In this document: positions 1 through 9,329 of the stretch, piece by piece | Layout: each line of letters opens with the position of its first letter | Numbering within the stretch: the stretch's first letter is position 1 | From: Mucidula mucida | Taxonomy: Eukaryota > Basidiomycota > Agaricomycetes > Agaricales > Physalacriaceae | NCBI GenBank assembly: GCA_015501055.1 | Contig: JADNYV010000418.1 | Coordinates: forward strand, 1-30,402 | Length of the DNA: 30,402 bases | Direction: 5' to 3' | Program-made: the position numbers and the translations under genes | The notes under the pieces: model-generated | Told to the model about the DNA's origin: nothing | Seen by the model: the letters and a program-made list of their open reading frames with translations, nothing else | The model's database searches: none

Positions 1-2
1 CT

Positions 3-2412
3 TACATCAAGGAATTTTCCGATGTATTTAGCAAGGCGGACTTTGACAAGTTACCGGAGCAAAGACCCTAGGATCACGCAATAGAACTTACGCCTGGTTC
101 CAAACCGGTTGACTGCAAGGTTTATCCCCTTAGCCCATCTAAGCAAAAGGCGTTAGATGAGTTTCTGGAAGAAAACATACGGACGGGACGTATACGGCCA
201 TCAATTTCACCTATGGCATCACCCTTTTTCTTTGTCAAAAAGAAGGACGGAAGCCTTCGGCCAGTACAAGACTATCGGAAGTTGAACAACATGACAATCA
301 AGAACCGATACCCCTTGCCATTGATCCAGGAGCTTATCAACAAGTTGAAGGGAGCGAAGGTTTTTACAAAGATAGATGTCCAATGGGGTTACAATAACAT
401 TCGGATCAAAGAAGGTGATGAGTGGAAAGCGGCGTTTAGAACAAACCAAGGCCTGTTCGAGCCCTCAGTCATGTTCTTCGGACTTACAAACTCGCCGGCG
501 ACGTTCCAATTGTTCATGAATCACATTCTGAAGGAGTTGATTGATAAAGGACATGTTATAGTTTACTTAGACAACATACTTATTTTTACAAACACGTCGG
601 AGGAACATAGGCATATCGTACGACGAGTACTAAAGATATTGCGAGTAAATAAGTTGTATTTAAAACCCGAGAAATGTAGTTTTGAGGCACATACTGTAGA
701 TTACTTGGGAGTTATTGTTGGAGGAGGAGAAGTGAAGATGGATCCGGCAAAAGTGACCGTAGTGAAGGAATGGAAGGAGCCGACGAAGAAGAAGGAAGTA
801 CAGTCATTCCTGGGCTTTTGCAACTTCTACCAACGTTTTATCTGGGGATTTGCGGGAGTAGCAAAGCCATTGACATTGCTAACCGGAAAGGGCGAGTGGG
901 TTTGGGGCATGGAGCAGCACAAGGCGTTTGAGGAGTTAAAACGGAGAATGATAGAAGAACCTGTGCTGATTGTCCCACGCGACAATGGCAAGTTTTGAGT
1001 TGAAGCGGACTCCTCAAACTATGCCAACGGGGCGGTTCCTTCCCAGTTGGTTGACGGAAAATAGAGACCAGTAGCCTTTCGGTCTCGCGCGCTGAACGAA
1101 GTAGAGCGCAATTATGAGATCTACGACAAAGAGATGATGGCTATTATGGACTCGATTGACAACTGGAGACAATATCTCCTTGGAGCAAAGGAAACAGTGG
1201 AGGTGTTTACCGATCATCAAAACCTCCAGTACTTCCGGAAGCACAGAAGTTGAATCGGAGGCAGGCGAGATGGGTTACGGAGTTGGCAAAGTATGACATA
1301 CAGATGATTCATAAGCCAAGCAGGACAATGGGAAAAGCCGATGCCTTGTCAAGGATGACAGGCCTTGAGAAGGAGGAAAAAGATAACAAAAACATTGTTT
1401 TACTAAAACCGGAGTTTTTTATTTCACAAATTCAATTTTCTTTATATACAGTAGATACATCGGAGGATGAATTACTTAACAAAATGAAACAAAGAAAAGG
1501 AAACAAAGACAGATACGTACAAAAAGCATTAGAAAGCAAAGAAAAGGATGAGAAGAGAAGGAAAATGGACTTATTATATGGAAGGATTGTATTTACATAC
1601 CGAAGGACAAGGAATTGCGGGGAAAAGTTATTGGAATGCATCATGACGCACAGCTTGCAGGGCATCCCGGATAGTACAAGACCCTCAAGTTAATCACATG
1701 CACCTATTGGTGGCCAGGAATCAGCCAAGACGTCTGCGAATACGTAGAAGGGTGTCAAAAATGCCAAGTTACAAAGTCACATCGCACAAAGCCGGCTGCA
1801 CCCCTCCATCCTATAGACGTACCAAGCGAACCATGGGAGAAAGTCGGGACGGACATGATTGGCGAGTTGCCGGAGTTGGGAGGATACAATGCGATCAGCA
1901 TGTTTGTGGATCATTTCACAAAGCGGTTACATATTATACCAACACACACCACCCTGACGTTGAAAGGCATGGCTTGTATTTACCGCAATCGTATCTTTCC
2001 CATACATGGATTGCCGCGACAGATGATACATGATCAAGGGCCGCAATATCACTCACACTTCATGAAGGAGTTGTACCGGTTGCTGGGCATTGAAGGAAAC
2101 TTCACAACAGCGTATCATCCACAGGCAAATGGGCAAACAGAACGGTTGAACCAAGAGATAGAACATTTCTTACGGATATTCGTCAATTACCACCAGAACG
2201 ACTGGCATGAATGGTTACCCTCTGCCAAATTTGTTTACAATGATCGGGTACACTCGGCAACCAAGGTTACTCCGTTCTTTGCAGACATGGGCAGACATCC
2301 CTACAAAGGCACCGCTCCGAAAACGGCATTGAGAAATGAGACTGCGCAGGAGTTTGCCGACGGCATGAGGAAAACATGGGACGAAGTGGGGTCGGCATTG
2401 AAGATGGCAAAG
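3..2412 (+). pseudogene. Copy A pol, part 1: reverse transcriptase, RNase H and integrase (degenerate)
   Basis: Reading frame 3n runs through the RT with the sequence VQDYRKLNNMTIKNRYPLP, followed by KIDVQWGYNN and the active-site block at 564-575, which reads YLDN where the family has YLDD. RNase H follows, with VEADSS after the stop at 996 and VFTDHQNLQYF near 1,200. The frame is broken by TAG at 69-71, TGA at 996-998 and TAG at 1,062-1,064. A missing base near 1,243 then shifts frame, and TGA at 1,549-1,551 and TAG at 1,672-1,674 follow. Each of the five stops sits where a Trp codon would fit. The integrase catalytic core (1,855-2,412) is open and keeps its D, D and E (GTDMIG, MIHDQG, GQTERLN). 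Coding stops at the insertion of element B. Confidence 0.92.
2408..2412 (+). repeat. Target-site duplication of element B, left copy (CAAAG)
   Basis: CAAAG directly precedes the TG of the left LTR and is repeated directly after the CA of the right LTR at 9,325-9,329. Copy A' carries the uninterrupted site with CAAAG once, around 11,835. Five bases is the usual duplication length for Ty3/gypsy integrases. Confidence 0.95.
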
Positions 2413-2636
2413 TGAAAGGACAGAACGTCCTCACTAAGGGAACTTACGGGCACGCAAGCAACCTGGAACGAGTCGTATTGATCAAAGGTTCGAGTATCGT
2501 ATGAGATGATGGTAGTGGAAAAGAGAGAGGGCTAAATAAGTCCATATCCTAATATATATATATGTCTAAATATAGTGATACCAATTAGGGAAGGTGATCG
2601 CGTGGTTCGTGGTGTTGATAAGGCAGTAGCCTTACA
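2413..2636 (-). repeat. Element B 3' LTR (224 bp)
   Basis: Bounded by TG at 2,413 and CA at 2,636 on the + strand and nearly identical to 9,101-9,324. It contains an AT-rich run (TATATATATATG near 2,551-2,565) that reads as a TATA-like promoter on either strand. The polypurine tract abuts its inner edge, which makes this the 3' LTR of the minus-strand element. Confidence 0.95.
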
Positions 2637-2657
2637 CTCTCCCCCATCCCAAAAAAA
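2637..2657 (-). other. Polypurine tract of element B
   Basis: On the minus strand this reads as seven T, then GGGATGGGGGAGAG, directly before the 3' LTR. This is the expected position of the plus-strand primer for reverse transcription. Confidence 0.8.
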
Positions 2658-3099
2658 TCAGTGTCACTTGTCGAGAACAACAGGCATACGACCCCACGAG
2701 CATGGACAATGTATCTGTTATGCTATGTGAGCACGATAGTGTCCTGTCGCCGAGTCGCAAGTCGTACGCTCGGGGCCACTCTCGAAGAAAAAGTCCTCTT
2801 CCTCGAACAAATGTGCATCCTGTTTGGTCAACGAGTCCACATTCACGAAGCGAAACTGTTCAGCAGTCGTGTGGCCACGAATGTGGGCGCGCGTCAAGTT
2901 GGATCCGGTAATCAAATAGATGGGCCAGGCGGAGAAAAACAAACAACAACCTTCGTGCGCATACCACGGTAGCCGTTAAGGCAGCCAGTAATGTGTTTGT
3001 ATGTTCGTGAGAGTTGATCTGGTCATGTCCAGCGGTCGGTTTGTAAAATAATTGATCTGCCGCTCTACTGTGTTCAACCGGTACAGCATGTTGACACGT
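2658..3099 (-). other. Element B 3' region between pol stop and polypurine tract, no intact ORF
   Basis: About 440 bp separate the pol stop from the polypurine tract. Minus-strand reading frames of 74 and 68 codons (2,942-2,718 and 3,182-2,976) are open but match nothing I recognise. Related fungal pol proteins usually carry a chromodomain at this place, and I cannot see its aromatic and acidic signature in any frame. It may be a decayed C-terminus or foreign sequence that arrived with the tRNA-like segment beside it. Confidence 0.5.
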
Positions 3100-6000
3100 C
3101 TAACACGTTTCCCTACATGTGTCGTCATCAAACCCAAACCTGGTTTTGAGCAAAAAGGTTGGCCAGGATTCATGGAGTGCACGTCTCAGACCGCTAGGCC
3201 ACGAGCCGACAACCCCAATTGGTCCGGGCCTCTTATGTTGCCTTTGTGGGTACAGCGTGTTGTCGTTCGGGAACCACCTTTTTAACTGACAGACATGGAA
3301 TGTGTTGAACACCTCGCTTTTCGGCATATCGAGTGTGTATGAGGATCGTTCCGGATTAGCGTGCGTTATCGTGTAGGGCCCGTCATCTCTTGGCATAAAT
3401 TTTGCTACTCGCAGTTTCTCCTTCTTCTTCTTCTCGCGGGTCATGTATTCACGGCGTCTGTTCACAGTCTTCAACATCACTTTATCACCCACTTTAAATA
3501 CGGGGTCGGGCACTTGCGATTTGTTAGACTGGTGAGCCTGGTCAACTTTAGCTCTTATCAAGTTATCCTGCGCCGCGTTGACATCCGTGTTAATCTGTTC
3601 GATTAGGCGCTTTGCATTCACCTCAGCTATGCCCACCGGCCTCTCTACCAAGGGAGGTATCAGACGTGGGGATTTCCCCATGCGTAATTGGAATCCAGAA
3701 TAACCGGTCGACACGTTCACCGTGTTCATAAAGCCGAAGCGTACACGAGGCAGTGCTGCTCGCCATCCTTTCTGCTGTCGGTCCACATAGTACCTCAGCG
3801 CCTGTATCACTGTCTTGTTTGTTCTCTCTGACAGCCCATCCGTCTGTGGGTGGAACACGGAAGATAATGCTAGTCGTACACCGGACATTTTTTGTAGCGC
3901 CCGCCAGAACTTGGACGTCCACAATTTATCCCTATCGCAAAATATCTCAATGGGCATCCCATTCTCACAAAACCACTCATCAAAGAATATCGCCGCCGTT
4001 TGCTCAGCTGTATCATTTGAGTGCGTTGCTACAAGCCTGACATCGGAGCCTAACCTGTCCGAGATTGTCAACAGCATATTGTAGCCACCATCCTCCGGTA
4101 AGGGTCCAACAAAGTCCATCGCGATGCTGTTGCCTCTCCCATCCGGTATCGGTAACGGGTGCAAGGGACCGTTGTGCTTCTTTGTGGACGACTTATTTTG
4201 CTGGCAGTCCTCGCACCCAGGTATGTAAGACTCTTCTAAGTCCCTTCTCATGTTGGGCCAGTAATAAGATTCCCGCAAGGAAGCGTATGACTTGTCGAAA
4301 CCGTAGTGGCCCAAGGCGTCGTGCGCCAGGTGGAAAAGATCTTCGCGTATGTTCCCCACACGAGGTATGAGCAGCCTGTCACCTATGAACCATAATCCGT
4401 CCGCCTCGCGTACATTCTGTAATATCCTCTCCCCGCTGACGAATTTCTTGCAGAACTCATCTTCGGCATAACCAGACTTTATGGCGCTTAGCAGTCGCGA
4501 GTCTGCACTAATTTTTAAAACAGCACCTACTGCACAAACCGTCGTCCTCGATAACCACGCTTGCCAACAAGGAACCTCATCCGCGTCATAGTCAAGGACC
4601 GGCAATTGGTCTGGTGGTAGCCTTGATAGCGCGTCTGCCACTGTGTTGTCTTCGCCTTTGATATAGCTGATCGCTAATTCAAACTGCGATAGTTCTTCCA
4701 TCCATCGAGCCTGACGTCGTGATAAGTTTTTCTGCCCTTCGAAGTTCTCCAACGTTTTGTGGTCAGTGTAGACCTCGAATCTAGAGCCGAGCAAGTCTGC
4801 TCTCCATTTCTGGCATGCTCTAACAATGGCGAGTAGCTCTTTTTCATGTACGGGGTAATTTAGCTGTGCGCCCTTCAACTGTACGGAATCGTAGGCAACC
4901 GGTCTAGCGGTTTCCCAAGTTGGACCGAAAGACAAGACGGCGCCCGTGCGGACGTTGGATGCATCGCAAGTCACCCAAATCTTATTGTCGCCAGGGTTTT
5001 CGTGGTCAATCACCGTCAGACAGTCTGCTGACAGGACCAACTTCTTGATCGCAAGGAAGGCTTCATGATGCACGTCAGTCCACCCAGGCCATTGATGGTC
5101 CTTCAAACCGGTGAGCTTGTTCAACACAGCGGTATGTTCAGCCAGCTTTGGCAGGAAGGACGCGAGATAACGCGTTAGTCCCAGGAACTTCCGAACATCG
5201 CCAGGCGACTTGGGTTCTGGCCAGTCAACAATCCGTGCTACTTTGCTGTTATCCGGCTCGATGCCGCGACATGATATGCGGTGTCCGAGGAACTCCACTT
5301 CATATAGATAGAACTTCAATTTCTTCGGGTTGCAGTATAGTTGGTGTTTCCTCAAGGCGTCCATAATAAGTCTAATGTGTTTGGTGTGTTCTTCAATATT
5401 CTCAGACCAGATGATAATGTCATCTAGGTAAATGTGACAGAATTTTCCGATGTACTCGCATAGGGCGTTATTCACACGTCTCTGGTGTACTGAAGGCGAG
5501 TTCTTCATCCCTTGCGGCATTACCAGCCACTCGTAGAGACCGAAGGGTGTCGTTACCGCCGTGAACCCAATAGAATCTTCATCCATCTTTGTGTGGAAAA
5601 ACGAGTCTGTCATATCTAACTTAGACCAAATCTTCCCTCTCGCGGCGTCTGCCAGAATGTCATCTACCCGCGGCAAAGGGTAGCGGTCTGTCTTTATATT
5701 TGCGTTCAGTTGGCGGTAATCATTCACCCAACGCGGGAGCGCGGAAGGATCTGATTTAGGCACCAGAAAGGCGGGTGACGCGAAACTCGAGGAAGAGGGT
5801 CGTATGCGACCAGCATCTAGATGTTGATTTAGCAGGGTGCGCCAGGCCTCGCGATACTTCCTCGGGCATGGATAAGTACATGAAGAGATGGACAGATACG
5901 CCCCCTTCAGCTTGATTTTACAAGTAACGTTGTTTGGCATCTTGTCAAAGTCAGGCAAGGGCTGGAAAACATCCTTGTAGTCGTCCTTGACCTTCTGCGC

Positions 6001-6816
6001 CAGTCCTTCTAGCCTAGATGTTTCGGCTAACTCTTCGATACATGCTCTCACCGCAGCAATCACATTGTACTCAATTACTGGTTCACACACACTATCGATA
6101 TAAACTCGGTGTCGTACGCAAAAGTTCTTTAACTCGTCTACGAAGCTACGGAAGTCATGCTTGGTTGTACGCAATTTCTCTTTAAACGTAGGTACGCGGT
6201 CAGGCGGAAGCGGGGGGTAGGGATGTAGTAGGTCAAAGCCAGAATCGAAATGTACAGCAGTTCTGTAGGTGGTGTCGACAACGACATGGTTATGCTCGAG
6301 GAAAGGAAGGCCTAGTATTATCGGCGAACAAAGGGAGGGGGCCACAACGGCCTTAACAGTACGAGAAGTCCAAAAATTATTAATATCGCGGCATCGAAGC
6401 TTAACATAATCGGTAAGAGCTGAGGAGTCGGTGTTCTGTTTCAGGGCAGTGTCAATAATTATTGGTGTTCGTAGTCGGTAACGTTTCAGCAATAAGCGTG
6501 TCACAAGCGATTCATTGATTAGCACTAAAGAAGAACCATGGTCAACCAAGGCGTCAATCTGAGCAGGACCGATGGCACCGGGAGTGAAGTCATCGACAGA
6601 ACACGTCCACACCATTTGTGGTGAAGACAGTGGTGCCGTCGTCGAGGAAGACATAACAGCAGCAACGGGACTTACATTTACATCGTCCTCGTTGGTGTCC
6701 TCAATAGTGGTGCGTTCAGACCTGCGCAGCTGGGTCACTACCTCCTCTTCCTTGTCAGCGTCGCTCACTTCCTTCTCTTTGCCTTTGTTGCTTTCATCGT
6801 CCCTTCCACCCTGCAT
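3100..6816 (-). CDS. Element B Pol polyprotein: protease, reverse transcriptase, RNase H, integrase (1,238 aa)
   Basis: Encodes the enzymes that copy element RNA into DNA and insert it. Domains in order: aspartic protease around residue 92 (DHGSS, family variant of D-S/T-G); RT about 340-530 with D401 and the intact active site YLDD at 463-466; RNase H about 615-730 with D618, the KELL Glu and YTDHK; integrase zinc region about 829-875 ending CEDCQQNK; integrase core with D901, D961 and E997 (DD35E spacing); and a GPY-like module near 1,146. Residues up to about 1,200 look like family sequence. The last 38 are the translation of a tRNA-like stretch. The frame is open upstream of the first ATG to about 6,865 and overlaps the gag end by about 100 nt in the -1 frame, so Pol is probably made by frameshifting. 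I see no standard slippery heptamer. Confidence 0.93.
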   Translation of the reverse strand: MQGGRDDESNKGKEKEVSDADKEEEVVTQLRRSERTTIEDTNEDDVNVSPVAAVMSSSTTAPLSSPQMVWTCSVDDFTPGAIGPAQIDALVDHGSSLVLINESLVTRLLLKRYRLRTPIIIDTALKQNTDSSALTDYVKLRCRDINNFWTSRTVKAVVAPSLCSPIILGLPFLEHNHVVVDTTYRTAVHFDSGFDLLHPYPPLPPDRVPTFKEKLRTTKHDFRSFVDELKNFCVRHRVYIDSVCEPVIEYNVIAAVRACIEELAETSRLEGLAQKVKDDYKDVFQPLPDFDKMPNNVTCKIKLKGAYLSISSCTYPCPRKYREAWRTLLNQHLDAGRIRPSSSSFASPAFLVPKSDPSALPRWVNDYRQLNANIKTDRYPLPRVDDILADAARGKIWSKLDMTDSFFHTKMDEDSIGFTAVTTPFGLYEWLVMPQGMKNSPSVHQRRVNNALCEYIGKFCHIYLDDIIIWSENIEEHTKHIRLIMDALRKHQLYCNPKKLKFYLYEVEFLGHRISCRGIEPDNSKVARIVDWPEPKSPGDVRKFLGLTRYLASFLPKLAEHTAVLNKLTGLKDHQWPGWTDVHHEAFLAIKKLVLSADCLTVIDHENPGDNKIWVTCDASNVRTGAVLSFGPTWETARPVAYDSVQLKGAQLNYPVHEKELLAIVRACQKWRADLLGSRFEVYTDHKTLENFEGQKNLSRRQARWMEELSQFELAISYIKGEDNTVADALSRLPPDQLPVLDYDADEVPCWQAWLSRTTVCAVGAVLKISADSRLLSAIKSGYAEDEFCKKFVSGERILQNVREADGLWFIGDRLLIPRVGNIREDLFHLAHDALGHYGFDKSYASLRESYYWPNMRRDLEESYIPGCEDCQQNKSSTKKHNGPLHPLPIPDGRGNSIAMDFVGPLPEDGGYNMLLTISDRLGSDVRLVATHSNDTAEQTAAIFFDEWFCENGMPIEIFCDRDKLWTSKFWRALQKMSGVRLALSSVFHPQTDGLSERTNKTVIQALRYYVDRQQKGWRAALPRVRFGFMNTVNVSTGYSGFQLRMGKSPRLIPPLVERPVGIAEVNAKRLIEQINTDVNAAQDNLIRAKVDQAHQSNKSQVPDPVFKVGDKVMLKTVNRRREYMTREKKKKEKLRVAKFMPRDDGPYTITHANPERSSYTLDMPKSEVFNTFHVCQLKRWFPNDNTLYPQRQHKRPGPIGVVGSWPSGLRRALHESWPTFLLKTRFGFDDDTCRETC
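3121..3216 (-). other. tRNA-Leu/Ser-like segment fused to the end of element B pol (possible SINE head or tRNA pseudogene)
   Basis: On the minus strand TGGCCTAGCGG (3,201-3,191) fits the Pol III A-box consensus and, with the following TCTGAGACG, resembles the D arm of tRNA-Leu or -Ser. A weaker B-box-like GGTTTGATGAC lies at 3,134-3,124, about 67 nt downstream. The outer ends can pair GTCG with CGAC. It begins just where recognisable Pol sequence ends. The acceptor stem is otherwise poor, so it is not a working tRNA gene. Confidence 0.45.
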
Positions 6817-8583
6817 GGAGTAAATCTCGTTCTCGATGTCGCTGGGGTATGGTCGTCGAGATCAGGGGGCGGCGTGAACGACCTTACGCTTCGCTCCCTG
6901 GAAGGAGAGCGGCGCCTCAAGTTCGAATCGGAACGACGACGAATTTCTTGATGCCCTCGAGAGAAGGAGCGTCGGCCCACGCTAGAGACACCCGCATTTT
7001 TGTTTCCACGTCCCCTCATCAGGGAAGGCGCACATGAAGAAGCCCTCAAAGTCTGCCCACGCAATTCCGAGAAAGACCGGGACAGGCAAATGCGGTCCGT
7101 GGAGCGACCACGCTCACGATGCATGACAGGCGAGACGTACTCGCGGCGACAAGTGTTATGCGGCGGAGGAGAATACGGTGAGATCGGGTCAGAATTGGAC
7201 TCGGACAAGTAATCGTCATCGGGCTGGTACGGCATGAATTCGCGATTCTGCAGGTCAGCCATTGTCTGTCTTTGGATAACTGCTGCTACCGGGAAGCGGT
7301 TTGAACTGTTTGCAAATGTGTTGTTTGAGGAGGCAGCAGGCCGTTTGAGGTTATTGGTAGTGCGAGCAGGCAGCGTTTGGGGCCAATTATTCCCACCCAA
7401 AGATTCGTATTTGCGCTTGGCGTACACCAAGTCGGGCCTGCGCAGAGGACCGTTCATTTCCTTGCCTGGGCGCAGGTTCTCGAGACCCTCCGGGTGTTCA
7501 CGACTCCAACAAATACACCATTCAAGGGTTCTCTCCTCGTAGTCTTCAGCGTTGGGGAAATCACAGACGTCGTCAACAGAGCGATGGTTCTGCCAAGGTG
7601 TGCGACACGTGCGGCACATGCCGAATACGTCGGAGAAGGCACGCTCATCGTCGGTCAAGGCAGGAAGGCAGGTGGTCATAGCGCTGTTATTGTTTGGGAA
7701 TGCAGATTTGGAACCGAAGTAAGCGGTGGAATGGAAGGAGACGTTGTTGTTAGAGTTTATCTGTGTTTGCTGTTTGGAGAAACGTCCACCCATGGAGGAG
7801 AAGCGTCCACCTGCTGCGGCGACGGGCATCGTTGTCGAGGGTGCACGATACGAAGGCGCTTGTTGAGGCACGTTCTGTCGCTCACGCGCGATCACCAACG
7901 CAGCGGCTCTCTCGATTTCCGCCAGCACGTGCTTTGCGCCTAGACGTGTCTCGCGGTCCAAGGAGTCGACTTTTGCCATCCAGGCAGTCAGCGTCTCGCC
8001 TTGTGCCGCGTCAGCAGTGCCGCTCTCCAACTTCGAACCAAGGTCCTTGATGTCGGCATTCTGTTTAAAATCATTCATAGCGGTGGCGGTTACGCGGCGC
8101 ATATTGGCCTTCATAATGAATACAAGCTGCGCGTCGTTCCATGAAGGAAGTGGTGCCCTCGAGGCGACGATTATCGCTGATCAGTTTCTCGGAGAAGCGG
8201 ATGAAAGGCTGTTCGTCGTCCTGCCTGACTTTGCAGATATTGTCCTTGTGGTCTACGTGTCAATTGTCGGTTAAGAAGCGTTCCGTCATAGCGGCGGTGA
8301 AGTCTTTAAGCGTCATGTCGTTGAAGGCGTTTGGCGCGGTAAGGTACCAGTTGTTGAGCTCGTTACAGTTGGCAAACTCGGGAGCGAGTAGGGAAATGAC
8401 AGTGGTATCGGTGGCCACGATCTTGGCGGGGTAACGCGCCGCAAGCCAGTTGACCGAGAAGGCGGCCCAATTCTGCACAATCGCAATGTGATCTACGTCG
8501 CCAGGTGTGACTATGGGCGGTTCGCCGCGCTTTCCAGGCAGCACGCGAGGGGAAAGACCATTGTTGTTGACAATGGTCAACAT
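6765..8583 (-). pseudogene. Element B gag (frameshifted)
   Basis: Structural capsid/nucleocapsid gene. Three pieces are seen. The N-terminal piece is 8,583-8,260 (107 codons). Its frame is open further upstream to about 8,831 as a Pro/Ser-rich stretch without ATG. A middle stretch, about 8,258 to 8,150, lies in another frame. The third piece runs 8,114-6,765 (449 codons), itself open back to about 8,180 with the motif WNDAQLVFIMKANMR. Two small indels near 8,260 and 8,150-8,180 therefore separate parts that were one protein. The third piece has a CX2CX6HX6C knuckle (C167, C170, H177, C184 of that ORF) and a C-terminal Arg/Ser-rich nucleic-acid-binding tail. It overlaps pol by about 100 nt. 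Confidence 0.85.
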
Positions 8584-9100
8584 GGTATATAGCGAGCAGT
8601 CGGAATCGGAATCAGAGGACTGCGACGATGCGGGTGAGGATGGTGGGGGCGGTGTATGTGAACTTTGGGGAGGCGAAACTGGTGGCTTGGTGAGGGGCGA
8701 CGACGGTGGTATCGGTGGGATGGATTGAGCGGGAGGTGTTGGCGTACGTGTCTGTCTACGTCGCGGCGGCCCACGGGAGGAGGCAATATTACGTCCGGGA
8801 AGTGGAGCAACCGTTTTATTGGTGTTGATCTATTCGCTTTAATCAGTATCAGATCTTTTGGGGATGATACGCGTCACTAACACGTCACCCGAACAAGGCG
8901 GCGACGACTGTCGAGGCGGTTTCTTGCACCTGGCACGGTGTAGACGGTTGGAGACTGAGAGACGCTAAGGACGGCAAAGGCGGTAAAGGCGGTAAGGCGG
9001 TAAAGGTGTTGGTACGATTTTAGACGGCAAAGGCGGTAGGCGGCGAGACGACTATAGACAGTGTTGACAATTTAGACTCGTTCAAAGGTTAAAAAAAAAG
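8584..9100 (-). other. Element B 5' leader with GGCGGTAAA-type short repeats
   Basis: The untranslated leader lies between the 5' LTR and gag. Next to the LTR, the minus strand reads C, nine T, then AACCTTTGAACG, with no TGG that would suit a tRNA 3'-end primer. At 8,970-9,045 the + strand holds imperfect repeats of GGCGGTAAA, and GACGGCAAAGGCGGTA occurs twice (about 8,970 and 9,023). The part nearest gag (8,584-8,831) is an open Pro/Ser-rich frame and may be gag coding sequence that has lost its start. Confidence 0.6.
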
Positions 9101-9324
9101 TGAAAGGACGGAACGTCCTCACTAAGGGAACTTACGGGCACGCAAGCAACCTGGAACAAGTCGTATTGATCAAAGGTTCGAGTATCGTATAAGATGATGG
9201 TAGTGGAAAAGAGAGAGGGCTAAATAAGTCCATATCCTAATATATATATATGTCTAAATATAGTGATACCAATTAGGGAAGGTGATCGCGTGGTTTGTGG
9301 TGTTAATAAGGCAGTAGCCTTACA
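9101..9324 (-). repeat. Element B 5' LTR (224 bp)
   Basis: Matches 2,413-2,636 except for five transitions. Starts TG at 9,101, ends CA at 9,324 and is followed by the second CAAAG copy. For the minus-strand element this is the promoter-bearing LTR; a TATA-like AT run lies near 9,240-9,252. Confidence 0.95.
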
Positions 9325-9329
9325 CAAAG
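9325..9329 (+). repeat. Target-site duplication of element B, right copy (CAAAG)
   Basis: Second copy of the 5-bp duplication. The next base resumes the copy A integrase at GGAGGACATGAAACGG. Confidence 0.95.

Larger units (their letters stand above)
2413..9324 (-). mobile_element. Nested Ty3/gypsy LTR retrotransposon B, 6,912 bp
   Basis: A complete element by structure: 224-bp LTRs at both ends (TG..CA on the + strand), a 5-bp CAAAG duplication, a polypurine tract inside the left LTR and gag then pol on the minus strand. It interrupts the integrase of copy A. Its two LTRs differ at five sites by my alignment, all transitions, which is about 2 percent. That points to a fairly recent insertion, later than the A/A' duplication because A' has no such insertion. 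The pol ORF is open throughout, but gag is frameshifted, so autonomous movement is unlikely now. No chromodomain is recognisable at the pol end. Confidence 0.95.

Noticed and set aside
2455..2500. GGTTCGAGTAT (about 2,488-2,498, also in the right LTR) looks like a Pol III B box.
   Set aside because: No convincing A box at the right distance and no cloverleaf; it is part of the 224-bp LTR and not a tRNA gene.
3052..4370. Several + strand ORFs of 70-100 codons opposite element B pol.
   Set aside because: They are antisense shadows of a 1,238-codon pol frame with clear conserved domains.
6849..8434. Plus-strand ORFs up to 188 codons opposite element B gag.
   Set aside because: They overlap gag antisense, have low-complexity Arg-rich translation and show no domain; gag on the minus strand explains the region.
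8970..9045. GGCGGTAAA repeats considered as a CRISPR-like or minisatellite array.
   Set aside because: Units are short, imperfect and without spacers, and they lie inside a retrotransposon leader of a eukaryote.
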